Shown here one piece after another: positions 1 to 7,940 of a stretch of 64,000 nucleotides of DNA. The translations under genes and the position numbers were made by a program. The notes beneath the pieces were generated by a model. The model had not been told where the DNA came from, ran no database searches, and was given only the letters and a program-made list of their open reading frames with translations. The stretch comes from an uncultured Salinisphaerales bacterium (GTDB lineage Bacteria; Pseudomonadota; Gammaproteobacteria; Nevskiales; CAJXLF01): assembly GCA_913055805.1 (NCBI GenBank), contig CAJXLF010000001.1, positions 334,761 through 398,760 on the forward strand, in the 5' to 3' direction. The first letter of the stretch is position 1. Each line of letters opens with the position of its first letter.

Positions 1-1074
1 ACGCACCTGTTCGGCACGGTGCCTTTTGCGCTTGCCGCGGTGATTGTCATCCTGCGCGCGGTGCAGCGGCCACACTGGGGCGGCAGGGTATTCTGGATCA
101 GTGTGCTCATTTTCGCGACCATGTTCATGTTATCCATGAGCGGTGTCTACCATTTGCTGGAACCGGGTGGCACGGCCCGCCTGGTGCTGCAGTACCTGGA
201 TCATGCGGCGATTTTTACCCTGATCGCCGGAACCTTCATCACCGCACACGGCATCCTTTTTACCGGTGTCTGGCGCTGGGGCATGGTGGTGCTGATGCTG
301 GCGGTGATTGCCACCGCAATTCCGCTGGTGATGGTGTATTTCAGCGATATGCCGGAATGGCTGAGCCTGACGCTGTATCTGACCATGGGCTGGCTGGGCG
401 TGATTTCGGGCGTCAAGCTGTGGCGGCGTTTCGGTTATCGTTTCATTCGTTTCCTGCTATGGGGTGGCATCGCCTACAGCATCGGCGCCGTGGCGGAATT
501 CATGCGCCAACCGGTACTGATGGAAGGCGTATTCGGTCCGCATGAATTCTTCCATGTGGCTGTGTTGGTCGGGCTGGCCTGTCACTGGATTTTTGTCTGG
601 CAGATTGCCGACGGCCGTACGCCGATGACCGAAGAAGAAGCCCGGCAATTGAAAACAGTCGAAGGCGTCCAGGACAGTCTTTATCGTGGCGTACCCATCG
701 TGGCCGACTATGGGGTTCGTGTGGAAGCTGTCGGTCAGGGCTTTGCCCGCGCCCGCCTGCCGTATGCCACGCGCCTGTTACGCCCTGGCGGCAGTATTTC
801 CGGACCGGCGCTGATGGCTCTTATTGATACCGCCATGTATGCCTTGCTGCTGCATGATTATGGTCACAGCGATATGGATCCGAGTTCGGATGTGCGCATT
901 CGCTTTCTTGACCGGCACCGCCGGCGCGACATGCTGGCCGAGGCCCGCAGCCTGCTGATGGATGAGGATCTGCTGGTGATCGAAGTCGTGATTACCGGTG
1001 ATGACGCGCCGGAACCCTTTGCCCAGGCCAGCGGTACCTACAAACTGCCGGCCCTGGCTGCTGACAAGTCATGA
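1..1074 (+). CDS. HlyIII/PAQR-family membrane protein fused to a C-terminal PaaI-like hotdog thioesterase domain (5' partial)
   Basis: The frame is open to the left edge, and the first in-frame codons (THLFGT) fit the start of the family's first membrane helix, so the true start lies upstream; the GTG at 19 is only the first in-window start-like codon. The N-terminal ~200 residues carry about six to seven hydrophobic helices and the conserved PAQR/HlyIII positions: SGVYH, LDHAAIF and HEFFH, the presumed zinc ligands. After a short linker (TEEEARQLKTVEG) comes ~130 residues resembling an acyl-CoA thioesterase hotdog: a GGSISGPALMALIDTAM helix, then strands with SSDVRIRFLD. HlyIII proteins are integral inner-membrane proteins, and eukaryotic PAQR relatives have ceramidase-type activity. 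The fusion suggests lipid or acyl-CoA chemistry at the membrane (inference). It overlaps the next gene by ATGA, so the two are probably translationally coupled. Confidence 0.8.
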   Translation, partial: THLFGTVPFALAAVIVILRAVQRPHWGGRVFWISVLIFATMFMLSMSGVYHLLEPGGTARLVLQYLDHAAIFTLIAGTFITAHGILFTGVWRWGMVVLMLAVIATAIPLVMVYFSDMPEWLSLTLYLTMGWLGVISGVKLWRRFGYRFIRFLLWGGIAYSIGAVAEFMRQPVLMEGVFGPHEFFHVAVLVGLACHWIFVWQIADGRTPMTEEEARQLKTVEGVQDSLYRGVPIVADYGVRVEAVGQGFARARLPYATRLLRPGGSISGPALMALIDTAMYALLLHDYGHSDMDPSSDVRIRFLDRHRRRDMLAEARSLLMDEDLLVIEVVITGDDAPEPFAQASGTYKLPALAADKS

Positions 1075-1955
1075 GTATCGAGCAGGTCAGCCTTGTCACA
1101 GAGGACGGCTGGTCTCTGGCCGGCACCTGGTACCGTGCCCAGGAACCTGCTTTCGGCGTCAGCGTTGTGTTGTGCGGTGAGTTTGGATACCTGCGCGATG
1201 ACTATGCAGCCTATGCGCGGTACCTGCATGAGCATGGCATGGATGTGCTGTGCTTTGATTACCGCGGCTGTCCCGAAAGTCCATCACCGGCAGGAGAGGG
1301 GCCGCCCCACTTGCTGGACTGGGGGCGGGATATCTCCGCGGCCATGCACTGGGTCACAGAGCGCAAGCCTGGCAACCGGCTCGTACTGGTGAGCCATGGA
1401 CTGGGTGGCTTGCTCACAGGCCTGACCTCTCCACCGCCGGGCCTGCGGGGTATGCTGTGTCTGGCGCCGGCCAACGGTTTTTTCGCCGGCTTGAGTTTTC
1501 TGCAGCGGCGCTGGTTGTGGCTCAGGGCGAGATTCCTTTGGCCGTTATTGCGTCTGACAGGCATGCATCCACAGTTGCCACAAGGCATTGGCCGGCAGCT
1601 GCCACAGAGCCTGATCAGAGACTGGTCTCATTGGTGTTTTCATCCACAGCCGCCCGTGGATGCCTATGGCGTTTCGCCGCAGCAGAGTTACATGGCATGG
1701 AACAGGCCGATACGCTGCTACAGTTTCGTTACCAACCCTGACGAACCTACGCGCAGCATTCATGAAATCGCAGCGCGTTACCCGCGTGCACCCGTGGAGC
1801 TGGTGCGCAGCGCCTCCGCCGCGCTGCCTGAGGGATTGTCAGGCTACGCCTGTTTTTTCAAGCCGGAGATGCAGCATCATCTCTGGGAGGAAACGCTGCA
1901 CTGGATGCAGCGTGTGGCGCCGGCGCCAGTGGGCGAATCCTTGATTGAAGTCTAG
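1071..1955 (+). CDS. alpha/beta-hydrolase-fold protein (COG4757-like), predicted catalytically inactive
   Basis: 294 residues with the layout of the COG4757 predicted hydrolases: FDYRG after strand 4, LLDWGRDISAAM helix, nucleophile elbow, an RDWSHWCFHP cap segment and a C-terminal FF..LW..WM element. The usual elbow GHSLGG is here SHGLGG, so glycine (about residue 110) sits at the nucleophile position. The usual C-terminal GHxGFF reads GYACFF, so tyrosine (about 259) replaces the catalytic histidine. Both reads were checked in the DNA; the frame is intact throughout. This suggests a pseudoenzyme with a binding or structural role, possibly with the upstream PAQR-thioesterase, whose stop it overlaps. 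No signal peptide is seen. A family assignment by eye could misalign the elbow, but both substitutions agree. Confidence 0.75.
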   Translation: MSIEQVSLVTEDGWSLAGTWYRAQEPAFGVSVVLCGEFGYLRDDYAAYARYLHEHGMDVLCFDYRGCPESPSPAGEGPPHLLDWGRDISAAMHWVTERKPGNRLVLVSHGLGGLLTGLTSPPPGLRGMLCLAPANGFFAGLSFLQRRWLWLRARFLWPLLRLTGMHPQLPQGIGRQLPQSLIRDWSHWCFHPQPPVDAYGVSPQQSYMAWNRPIRCYSFVTNPDEPTRSIHEIAARYPRAPVELVRSASAALPEGLSGYACFFKPEMQHHLWEETLHWMQRVAPAPVGESLIEV

Positions 1956-3262
1956 GCTGGCACGGCAGCGGTAGAAGGTACTTCCTTCTGGAAAGCCTTG
2001 ATCCGCATGCCGGCGCGGATTTCATTGCTCAGGTTCTGCCGTATGGCGGACAGCGTGCCCAGTTTCAGATCCGGCTCCTCGCCGCGCCCCAACCGCAGCA
2101 ACTGCACATAGTAGAAGCCCTGCTGGCCCATGGTGTTGATGGTACGAATGAGATTCTTGGGGCTGTGTGCGCCCCAGTAACCTTCACCCATCTGCACCGT
2201 GTCCTCGAAACGCGGAGCTTCGTCTACAGTGCCTTCCAGTAACTGTTTGGCGAAATCGGTATGCGTACACAGTGGGCGTCCCAGGCCGATGACATCGCAG
2301 TCGCCGGAGTTGATCGCTTCGTGCATGGCCCCGCGTGTGCGGAAGCCACCGGTCACCATCAGCGGCATTTTCGCCACGCGTCGGATCGCCGCAGCGTAAT
2401 CCATGAAATAGGCTTCACGCTTGCGCGTGCTGGCGCGCTTGCCGCTTTCGTCTTCCTGCTCCAGGCCCCATAGCGCGACCTGTTCGTAGTTGCCGCCGGA
2501 GATTTCCAGCAGGTCGACGCCGGTCTCGTTGAGCCATTCCACCACTTGCAGGCAGTCTTCGTTACTGAAGCCGCCTTTCTGGAAATCCGAGGAATTGAGT
2601 TTCACGCTGACCGGATAATCCGGACCCACGGCCTGACGTACTGCGCGCACGCTCTCGAGCAGGAAGCGGGCGCGGTTTTCCAGCGAGCCGCCCCATTCGT
2701 CGTCGCGGCGGTTGGTGTAGGGCGAGAGAAAGGAGCTGAGCATGTAGCCATGCGCGCCGTGCACCTGCACGCCGGTAAAACCGGTTTGTTGCGCCACCTT
2801 GGCGACGCTGGCGAAGCGGCCGATGAAGTCACGGATTTCATCCCCGGTCACGGCGCGCGGGGTTTTGAAACTACCGGCCAGCTTCACGCCAATAGGTGAA
2901 GGCGCCAGCGGTTTACTGGTGACATAGAACGGCGACTGCCGGCCGGCATGGCTGATCTGCATCCACAATTGGTTGCCGGCTTCAGTGCCGGCCTCGGCCC
3001 ATGCACGCAAGGCATCTTCGCCGCCGTTGTTGTCGATGGCGACATTGCCCGGGCGTTCCAGCACGCGGCGGTCAATCTGTACGTTGCCAGTAATCAGCAG
3101 GCCACAACCGCCCTGCGACCAGCGGCGATAAAGCCTGACGTGCTTGTCGGTGGCCCGCAGGCGCTCGTCAGCCAGGCCTTCGGTCATGGGCGCCTTGGCC
3201 AGACGGTTGGGCAGGGTCACGCCGCAGGGCAGGCGCAGTTCAGAAGACAGCATCGAATCCAT
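1952..3262 (-). CDS. NADH:flavin oxidoreductase, Old Yellow Enzyme family
   Basis: 436 residues forming one FMN-binding TIM barrel. Recognisable parts are the N-terminal LPNRLAKAPMTEGLAD strand-loop, QISHAGRQ, the substrate-binding HGAHGYMLSSFLSPYTNRR (around residues 168-186), RDDEWGGSLENRARF, and the phosphate-binding VTGGFRTR and DVIGLGRP near the C-terminus. There is no iron-sulfur or second flavin domain, so it is the short ene-reductase type rather than the 2,4-dienoyl-CoA reductase FadH type. Family members reduce activated C=C bonds with NAD(P)H; the substrate here is unknown. The gene runs convergently into the preceding hydrolase (4-base overlap) and diverges from the hydrolase at 3322. 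Confidence 0.88.
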   Translation of the reverse strand: MDSMLSSELRLPCGVTLPNRLAKAPMTEGLADERLRATDKHVRLYRRWSQGGCGLLITGNVQIDRRVLERPGNVAIDNNGGEDALRAWAEAGTEAGNQLWMQISHAGRQSPFYVTSKPLAPSPIGVKLAGSFKTPRAVTGDEIRDFIGRFASVAKVAQQTGFTGVQVHGAHGYMLSSFLSPYTNRRDDEWGGSLENRARFLLESVRAVRQAVGPDYPVSVKLNSSDFQKGGFSNEDCLQVVEWLNETGVDLLEISGGNYEQVALWGLEQEDESGKRASTRKREAYFMDYAAAIRRVAKMPLMVTGGFRTRGAMHEAINSGDCDVIGLGRPLCTHTDFAKQLLEGTVDEAPRFEDTVQMGEGYWGAHSPKNLIRTINTMGQQGFYYVQLLRLGRGEEPDLKLGTLSAIRQNLSNEIRAGMRIKAFQKEVPSTAAVPA

Positions 3263-3321
3263 GGCAAAACCCTTTATTCAGGTGCATAGAGGTAACAAAC
3301 CGTATGGTATGCTCGCGCACT

Positions 3322-4179
3322 ATGCAACACACAGTTAAGCGACAAACGCACTACCTTGGCGAAACCAAGCTTTCCGTCCTGGAGGCAGGGCAGGATCAGC
3401 TTGGCACGGTGATGTTGCTGCATGGTATTCCGGCCGGTGCCGAGTTGTGGCGGGGTATTGCAGAGCGTCTTGCCGCAGCGGGTTATCGTGTTCTTGCCCC
3501 GGATTTGCCCGGTTACGGCCATAGCCGGCTGCCGGCCGAAGCGGATTATTCACTGGAAGGCGCGGCTTCATTACTGGCCGAGTGGCTCAGGGAAGATGTG
3601 CGTACACCGGTGCATCTGGTGGCGCATGATATAGGCGGTGGCGTGGCTCAGCGGTTGCTGACCGCGCATCCCGACCTGTTTCCCAGCGCAGTATTTTGCA
3701 ATGCCATTATTGGCGACACCTGGCCTGTGCGGCCCATCATCCTTATGCAGCTGATGGCCCGCTTTGGTCTGTTGGTGCCACTGGCCGCCATGCGGCTGAT
3801 GCCTAATCCCTATGCCACCTGGGAGCTGCGGCATTCGGTGGTGCAGCAGACGCAGCTGAATCCGGATGTGCAGAAGCGCATTTTCTGGGACGGTAAATTC
3901 CGCGATGCCGAAGGCCGCCGACAGTTCGCCCGGCATCTGCTGGCACTGACCCCGGAGCAGACCCTGGCCTGGGAGTCCGAGCTGGCCAACTACGACAAGC
4001 CGGTGCAACTGGTCTGGGGCATGCGTGACCGTTTCCAGAGCTGGGACGTGGTGGGTGAGCGTTACCGCAAGGTCTGGCCGAAAGCGCAGATCGCCAAGCT
4101 GGAAAGCGCCGGGCATTTTCTGCAGCTGGATTGCCCGGTCGAATTTACACAGGCGTTACTGGACTTCTGGGCGGCATAG
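3322..4179 (+). CDS. alpha/beta hydrolase of the epoxide hydrolase/haloalkane dehalogenase type
   Basis: 285 residues from the ATG at 3322 (MQHTVKRQ). An in-frame ATG at 3304 exists, but the bases around it look like promoter (TATGGTATGCT), so the shorter form is preferred. HGIPAG is the oxyanion segment, DLPGYGHS follows strand 4, and the nucleophile elbow is AHDIGG, with aspartate rather than serine. The C-terminal histidine is in ESAGHFLQLD. An Asp nucleophile is the mark of epoxide hydrolases, haloalkane and fluoroacetate dehalogenases, which form an ester intermediate. Which leaving group is used cannot be told from sequence alone. Cytoplasmic; no signal peptide. Confidence 0.8.
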   Translation: MQHTVKRQTHYLGETKLSVLEAGQDQLGTVMLLHGIPAGAELWRGIAERLAAAGYRVLAPDLPGYGHSRLPAEADYSLEGAASLLAEWLREDVRTPVHLVAHDIGGGVAQRLLTAHPDLFPSAVFCNAIIGDTWPVRPIILMQLMARFGLLVPLAAMRLMPNPYATWELRHSVVQQTQLNPDVQKRIFWDGKFRDAEGRRQFARHLLALTPEQTLAWESELANYDKPVQLVWGMRDRFQSWDVVGERYRKVWPKAQIAKLESAGHFLQLDCPVEFTQALLDFWAA

Positions 4180-4227
4180 CGTCATTTCGAGCAGCGCCGT
4201 GAAGCGGCGGAATGGAGCAATCTCAAG
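4180..4227. repeat. REP-like intergenic repeat relic
   Basis: Between two convergent genes lies a sequence opening GTCATTTCGAGCAGCG and ending GGAATGGAGCAATCTC, with an internal GCCG/CGGC dyad. This resembles the common proteobacterial intergenic repeats of the form GTCATTNCGAGC...GAATCTC. It overlaps the last codons of the sterol desaturase gene on the minus strand. No second copy was noticed by eye in this window. Confidence 0.35.
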
Positions 4228-5161
4228 CCTCGGGATTTTCCGGCTCGGCTAATGCCTCACTTGAAACGACAATAGCCGGCTCCCCATGCCGCTGCCACTC
4301 CGGCGGCGCCCACAGGTGCTTCAGTCGCAGCCACAGCGGCCCGGGCTTGAGCACATCCCGCCACATGTCGGCGAATTCATGAAAGTTCAGGGTCAGTACG
4401 TTGTAGCTGTGCACCTGGTTCACGATACCGTACTCGACTTTCTCCTTTTCTTCGGCGTAGGTGCCGAACAGGCGATCGAAGATGATCAACACGCCGCCGT
4501 AGTTGTGGTCGATGTACCGGGGGTTGCGGCCATGATGGACGCGGTGATTGGAAGGCGTGTTGAAAACCCATTCCACCCAACGCGGCAGTTTGCCGACTGC
4601 TTCGGTGTGCACGAAATACTGGTAGGCAAGATCGGCGGCATACATCAGGAAAACCACTGCCGGATGTACGCCCAGAATGACCAGTGGCATGAAGAACAGC
4701 CACCAGCCGGTGATGGAATACAGCAGGCTCTGGCGCATGGCGGTGGTCAGATTCATGTGCTCGCTGGAGTGATGCACCACATGCGCGGTCCAGAACCAGC
4801 GGATGCGGTGGCTGCTGCGATGGAACCAGTAATAACAGAACTCCACACCAACAAAGAGGGGTAGAACGGTCCAGCCGTTGACGGGAATATCGAACAGCCG
4901 CTGCTGATACAACCACCAGCTGGCGGGGCCGGTGATCAGGGCATGCGCTGCCAGTTCGAAGATCTGGTAGCTGCCGCCCAGGCCCAGGTTGGCCATGATG
5001 TCCGGTAACACGAACTGCTCTGTGCGTTTGCGCCGCCACATGGCATACAGCTCGATGGCAAAGGCAATGACGAAGATCGGACTCAGGCTGATGAGCATGA
5101 CCTGTTTCCAGTCCGGGTCGCTGCCGAACAGGCTGTGAACAAGATTGAGCAGTTCGTTCAT
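4223..5161 (-). CDS. sterol desaturase / fatty acid hydroxylase family membrane protein (copy 1)
   Basis: 312 residues from the ATG at 5161 (MNELLNLVHS); an upstream in-frame ATG at 5179 is less likely. It has a hydrophobic N-terminal half with four or so membrane helices. The three histidine clusters of the di-iron hydroxylase superfamily are present: HRSSHR, HVVHHSSEHMN and NHRVHHG. It ends with the usual DHNYGG...FDRLFGTY and LNFHEF segments. Such enzymes insert oxygen into C-H bonds of sterols, fatty acids, carotenoids or ether lipids in the membrane. The substrate is unknown. It is clearly paralogous to the gene at 33491 (shared HHSS..NLTT, NTPS.HRVHHG, NYGG). A divergent AraC regulator and a perfect dyad lie upstream. 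Confidence 0.88.
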   Translation of the reverse strand: MNELLNLVHSLFGSDPDWKQVMLISLSPIFVIAFAIELYAMWRRKRTEQFVLPDIMANLGLGGSYQIFELAAHALITGPASWWLYQQRLFDIPVNGWTVLPLFVGVEFCYYWFHRSSHRIRWFWTAHVVHHSSEHMNLTTAMRQSLLYSITGWWLFFMPLVILGVHPAVVFLMYAADLAYQYFVHTEAVGKLPRWVEWVFNTPSNHRVHHGRNPRYIDHNYGGVLIIFDRLFGTYAEEKEKVEYGIVNQVHSYNVLTLNFHEFADMWRDVLKPGPLWLRLKHLWAPPEWQRHGEPAIVVSSEALAEPENPEA

Positions 5162-5201
5162 GGCGGTCTCCACGCACATATCTTTTTACGATGATGCGTA
5201 T

Positions 5202-5224
5202 TTTCCCGGGTGGTGCCCGGGAAA
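5202..5224. promoter_or_regulatory. perfect inverted repeat between sterol desaturase 1 and its AraC regulator
   Basis: TTTCCCGGG (5202-5210), a 5-base spacer TGGTG and CCCGGGAAA (5216-5224) form a perfect 9-bp dyad in the 113-bp divergent gap. It could be an operator, or a hairpin in the leader of the AraC-family gene. AraC proteins more often bind direct repeats, so the binding partner is uncertain. Confidence 0.5.
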
Positions 5225-5274
5225 TATTGACCATCGCCCTCCATTTTTTTGACATTTCATGCCAAACTGCCGGG

Positions 5275-6270
5275 ATGAAGCCCGAGATCGGTTATGTATC
5301 CAGCACCTATGTGCAGCTGCTGTTCGACTACATCGAACAGCAGGGCATGAAGGCAGCTACCGTGCTTGGCCGGGTCCGACCGGATACTGCGGACGGCCTT
5401 GGCCGCACGGCCATGAGCGAATGGCGCAGCCTGCTGGAGCGGGCAGCGCAGGCGCTGCAAGACCCGCTGCTGGGCCTGCATGTGGGGCAGACCATCAGCC
5501 CGGCCCATATCGGTGTACTCGGTTATGTCATTCTGGCCAGCGCCAATCTGGGTGAGGCGCTACTCCGGCTGCAGCATTTCTACCGACTGGTCTACGATGC
5601 CGAACCGATGCAGATTCGCCAGGACGGTGAGGACATTACCCTGCACTGGGGCGTGGACCACGGCCGGCCGGGGCAACAGGTGGATGCCTGTGCCCTTGCC
5701 GCACTGGTGCAGTTCGCACGCGACATCACCGGACATACGGCAAACCCGAGTGCCGTGATATTCGTCAATCCCGAACCTGATGATGCGGCAGCCTACCGTG
5801 ATTATTTCGCATGCCCCGTGCTGTTCGAACAGCCGGGCACCCAGGTGCGTTTCCCGATGAAGTATCTGGCCACGGCCCTGCGCCAGCCGGATGCGGCCTT
5901 GCTCGGCATTCTTGAACAACAGGCCACGGCCTTGTTGAATCGGCTGCCGGATGCAGATGATTTTGAACAGCAGATCAGGCGGGCCATCGCACGGCTTGCC
6001 CGCAGCGGTACGCCCGGTATTGAGCAGGTGGCTGCCGAGTTGAACACCTCGGTCAGAACACTACAGCGCCGCTTGGCGGAGCGGCATCTGCAATTTCAGT
6101 TGTTGCTGGATGACACGCGCTACCGCCTGGCGCAGGACTACCTGGCCGACCGGCGTCTGCAGCTCAGTGAGGTGGCGCAGCTTTTGGGTTATTCGGAGCA
6201 GAGCGCCTTCAATCGTGCTTTCAGACGTTGGTCCGGTAGTACGCCGCGCGTCTGGCGTCAGGCCTTGTAG
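5275..6270 (+). CDS. AraC-family transcriptional regulator with Arabinose_bd-type N-terminal domain
   Basis: 331 residues from the ATG at 5275 (MKPEIGYVSS). The upstream extension of the frame to 5191 covers the dyad and is unlikely to be translated. The N-terminal ~200 residues match the long sensor domain found in OruR/ArgR-like and lipid-gene AraC regulators (MSEWRSLLERAAQAL, GLHVGQTISPAHIGVLGYVI, FQFARDITG-like segment). The C-terminal ~100 residues carry two helix-turn-helix units: VAAELNTSVRTLQRRL and LSEVAQLLGYSEQSAFNRAFRRW. It is divergent from sterol desaturase 1, which makes that gene its likely target (inference). Its 3' end overlaps the convergent doc gene by 13 bases. Confidence 0.88.
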   Translation: MKPEIGYVSSTYVQLLFDYIEQQGMKAATVLGRVRPDTADGLGRTAMSEWRSLLERAAQALQDPLLGLHVGQTISPAHIGVLGYVILASANLGEALLRLQHFYRLVYDAEPMQIRQDGEDITLHWGVDHGRPGQQVDACALAALVQFARDITGHTANPSAVIFVNPEPDDAAAYRDYFACPVLFEQPGTQVRFPMKYLATALRQPDAALLGILEQQATALLNRLPDADDFEQQIRRAIARLARSGTPGIEQVAAELNTSVRTLQRRLAERHLQFQLLLDDTRYRLAQDYLADRRLQLSEVAQLLGYSEQSAFNRAFRRWSGSTPRVWRQAL

Positions 6271-6683
6271 GCGGCCGCCGGCTCCTGGATGGAGTCGCTT
6301 TGCAGGCGGATGTGGTCACGTAACCAGCCGGCCAGCTCATGCTCACTCATCAGTCCTTGCGCGACTTCCAGAATGACCGGAAACAGATCGGAATCCGAAG
6401 CGACCAGTGCACCCTCATTGAGTTCGATGAAAAGTTCGGCCGACACTATCGCGGTGCGCTTGTTGCCGTCGACAAACGGATGGTTCCTCGCCAGCCCATA
6501 AGTCAGGGCCGCGGCCAGCGCGGCCATATCAGGCATGGGGTCACCATAGGCGAATAATTGCTGCGGCCTGGCCAGAGCTGATTCCAGCAGACTTTCATCA
6601 CGGATGCCCTCTGAACCACCATGCTCGGAAAGCTGGCGGTCATGAACGGCGATGACCAGAGCCTTTTCCAGCCAGGTGAACAT
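6258..6683 (-). CDS. doc: Doc-like Fic-fold toxin
   Basis: 141 residues with the Fic/Doc motif HPFVDGNKRTA near residue 70, preceded by ALTYGLARN and followed by SAELFIELNEG. The N-terminus IAVHDRQLSEHGG and IRDESLLESALARP is typical of 'death on curing' proteins. Doc of phage P1 phosphorylates elongation factor Tu and stops translation; Fic enzymes more often transfer AMP. The motif here has G at the position where Doc proper has A (HxFxDxNKR), so the chemistry cannot be fixed. Start ATG at 6683 overlaps the antitoxin stop (TGATG), as expected for a co-translated pair. Confidence 0.85.
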   Translation of the reverse strand: MFTWLEKALVIAVHDRQLSEHGGSEGIRDESLLESALARPQQLFAYGDPMPDMAALAAALTYGLARNHPFVDGNKRTAIVSAELFIELNEGALVASDSDLFPVILEVAQGLMSEHELAGWLRDHIRLQSDSIQEPAAAYKA

Positions 6684-6907
6684 CAGTTATCCGCCAACTT
6701 GTGCAGTAGGTTACGGCGCTTGTGCATGATGCGCTCCGCCACTTCCATCTGCCGGGCGAAGTTCTCATCGTAAGCGGTGATCCTGAAGCCGTCCGGTGTT
6801 TCGGTCACATACAGTTCGTCGCCCTTCTTGAGGCGGAGACGGGTGAGCAGTTCGCGCGGCAGTACCACGCCGGCGGAATTGCCTACGGTAGTGATTTTGA
6901 GTTTCAT
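6683..6907 (-). CDS. AbrB/MazE-type antitoxin
   Basis: 74 residues. The N-terminal half is a SpoVT/AbrB swapped-hairpin DNA-binding domain: KITTVGNSAGVVLPRELL then LRLKKGDELYVTETPDG. The charged C-terminal tail (ARQMEVAERIMHKRRNLL) would wrap and neutralise the toxin. Antitoxins of this class bind their own promoter and repress the operon, with the toxin as co-repressor. The upstream gap is AT-rich (positions 6937-6975, with repeated TTATAA-like stretches), which suits an autoregulated promoter. Confidence 0.85.
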   Translation of the reverse strand: MKLKITTVGNSAGVVLPRELLTRLRLKKGDELYVTETPDGFRITAYDENFARQMEVAERIMHKRRNLLHKLADN

Positions 6908-6974
6908 GGCAGGCTCCTGAGTACGGAGCCTGGATTATAACGCAAGTAATAACAAATTATAATAAACGTTATAA

Positions 6975-7220
6975 CTACTGTCGCCGCGCATTCGACAGTT
7001 TGAAGATGGCATTGAGCATCATGATGCCGCCTCCCAGCGCCAGGCCTACCCCGAGACCGATCATCAATTTGCGTTCGGTATACAGAAAGCCACCCATGAA
7101 GCCGGGGTCGTCCCCGAACTGCCAGATGAGAATCAGCAGCACCAGGCCCAGGGTAAATATGCTGTCGGCAATGACCAGCGGTTTGATGTGATCGCGATAA
7201 TTCAGGTTCGACTTTTGCAT
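6975..7220 (-). CDS. small two-helix membrane protein, unknown function
   Basis: 81 residues with two hydrophobic segments: residues ~14-34 (PLVIADSIFTLGLVLLILIW) and ~51-70 (LMIGLGVGLALGGGIMML). A short polar loop GDDPGFMGGFLYTERK joins them, and the C-terminus is basic (KLSNARRQ). It starts 9 bases after the lrgB stop, so it is probably the last gene of the lrgAB operon. I do not recognise the family. The ribosome-binding site (AGGAGA) before ATG 7220 is good. Confidence 0.65.
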   Translation of the reverse strand: MQKSNLNYRDHIKPLVIADSIFTLGLVLLILIWQFGDDPGFMGGFLYTERKLMIGLGVGLALGGGIMMLNAIFKLSNARRQ

Positions 7221-7229
7221 TGTCTTCTC

Positions 7230-7940
7230 CTAGCCAAGCGCTAGTGGCAGGCAAACGGCCAGAGTAAAGCCCATCAGACTCATGCCCAGCGCGGCAAAGG
7301 CTCCGCATTGGCGGCTGATCTCAAAGGCCCGCGCGGTACCCACGGCGTGGGCGGACAGGCCCAAGGCGAAGCCCAGCGCCGCGTGATGCTGCACGCCCAG
7401 TTTATGCAGCAGGCCCGGTCCGGTCATGGCGCCCAGGATGCCCGTAAGCATGACCACGACTGCAGCGACACCCATATAACCGCCGATTGAATCAGCAATC
7501 AGAATGGCGATCGGGGTGGTGGCGGCCTTGGGCGCCAGGGACATCACCAGTGCATCGCTACCGCCCAGGCCAAAGCCAATGTATACCGCCGAAGACGCGA
7601 CGGTGACCGCCGTGATCACAAGCATGAGCAGCAGGGGCCACCACAGACGCGCCATCAGGTGCAGGTTCTCGTAGAGCGGGACAGCCAGCGCCACTGTCAC
7701 CGGCCCGAGCAGAACCATGATGGGGCCTGCACCCAGCTCGTAGGCGGCAAGTGGACGGTCGAGCAACCACACCAGCAGAGCGGTGAGCACAAAGCCGATG
7801 AACACGGGCAGCAGGAAGGGCTTGTTGCCCGAGCGACGATAGGCCCACAGCCCCAGTTGATAGCAGGCCACGGTCAGCGCGATATCGAAAACGGGGCTGC
7901 TGAATATGGCCTCATTGGCGGCCTGCCAGTTCAGCATCAT
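7230..7940 (-). CDS. lrgB: LrgB-family membrane protein
   Basis: 236 residues from the ATG at 7940; the longer open frame reading into lrgA is spurious. About six to seven membrane helices. Family landmarks are YELGAGPIMVLLGPVTVALAVPLYEN, LAPKAATTPIAI (the KS/KAATTPIA motif) and GFALGLSAHAVGTARAFE near the end. LrgB/CidB proteins act with LrgA/CidA and have been tied to murein hydrolase control, autolysis and, in plants and bacteria, to glycolate or pyruvate transport. The start overlaps the lrgA stop (ATGA). Confidence 0.9.
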   Translation of the reverse strand: MMLNWQAANEAIFSSPVFDIALTVACYQLGLWAYRRSGNKPFLLPVFIGFVLTALLVWLLDRPLAAYELGAGPIMVLLGPVTVALAVPLYENLHLMARLWWPLLLMLVITAVTVASSAVYIGFGLGGSDALVMSLAPKAATTPIAILIADSIGGYMGVAAVVVMLTGILGAMTGPGLLHKLGVQHHAALGFALGLSAHAVGTARAFEISRQCGAFAALGMSLMGFTLAVCLPLALG

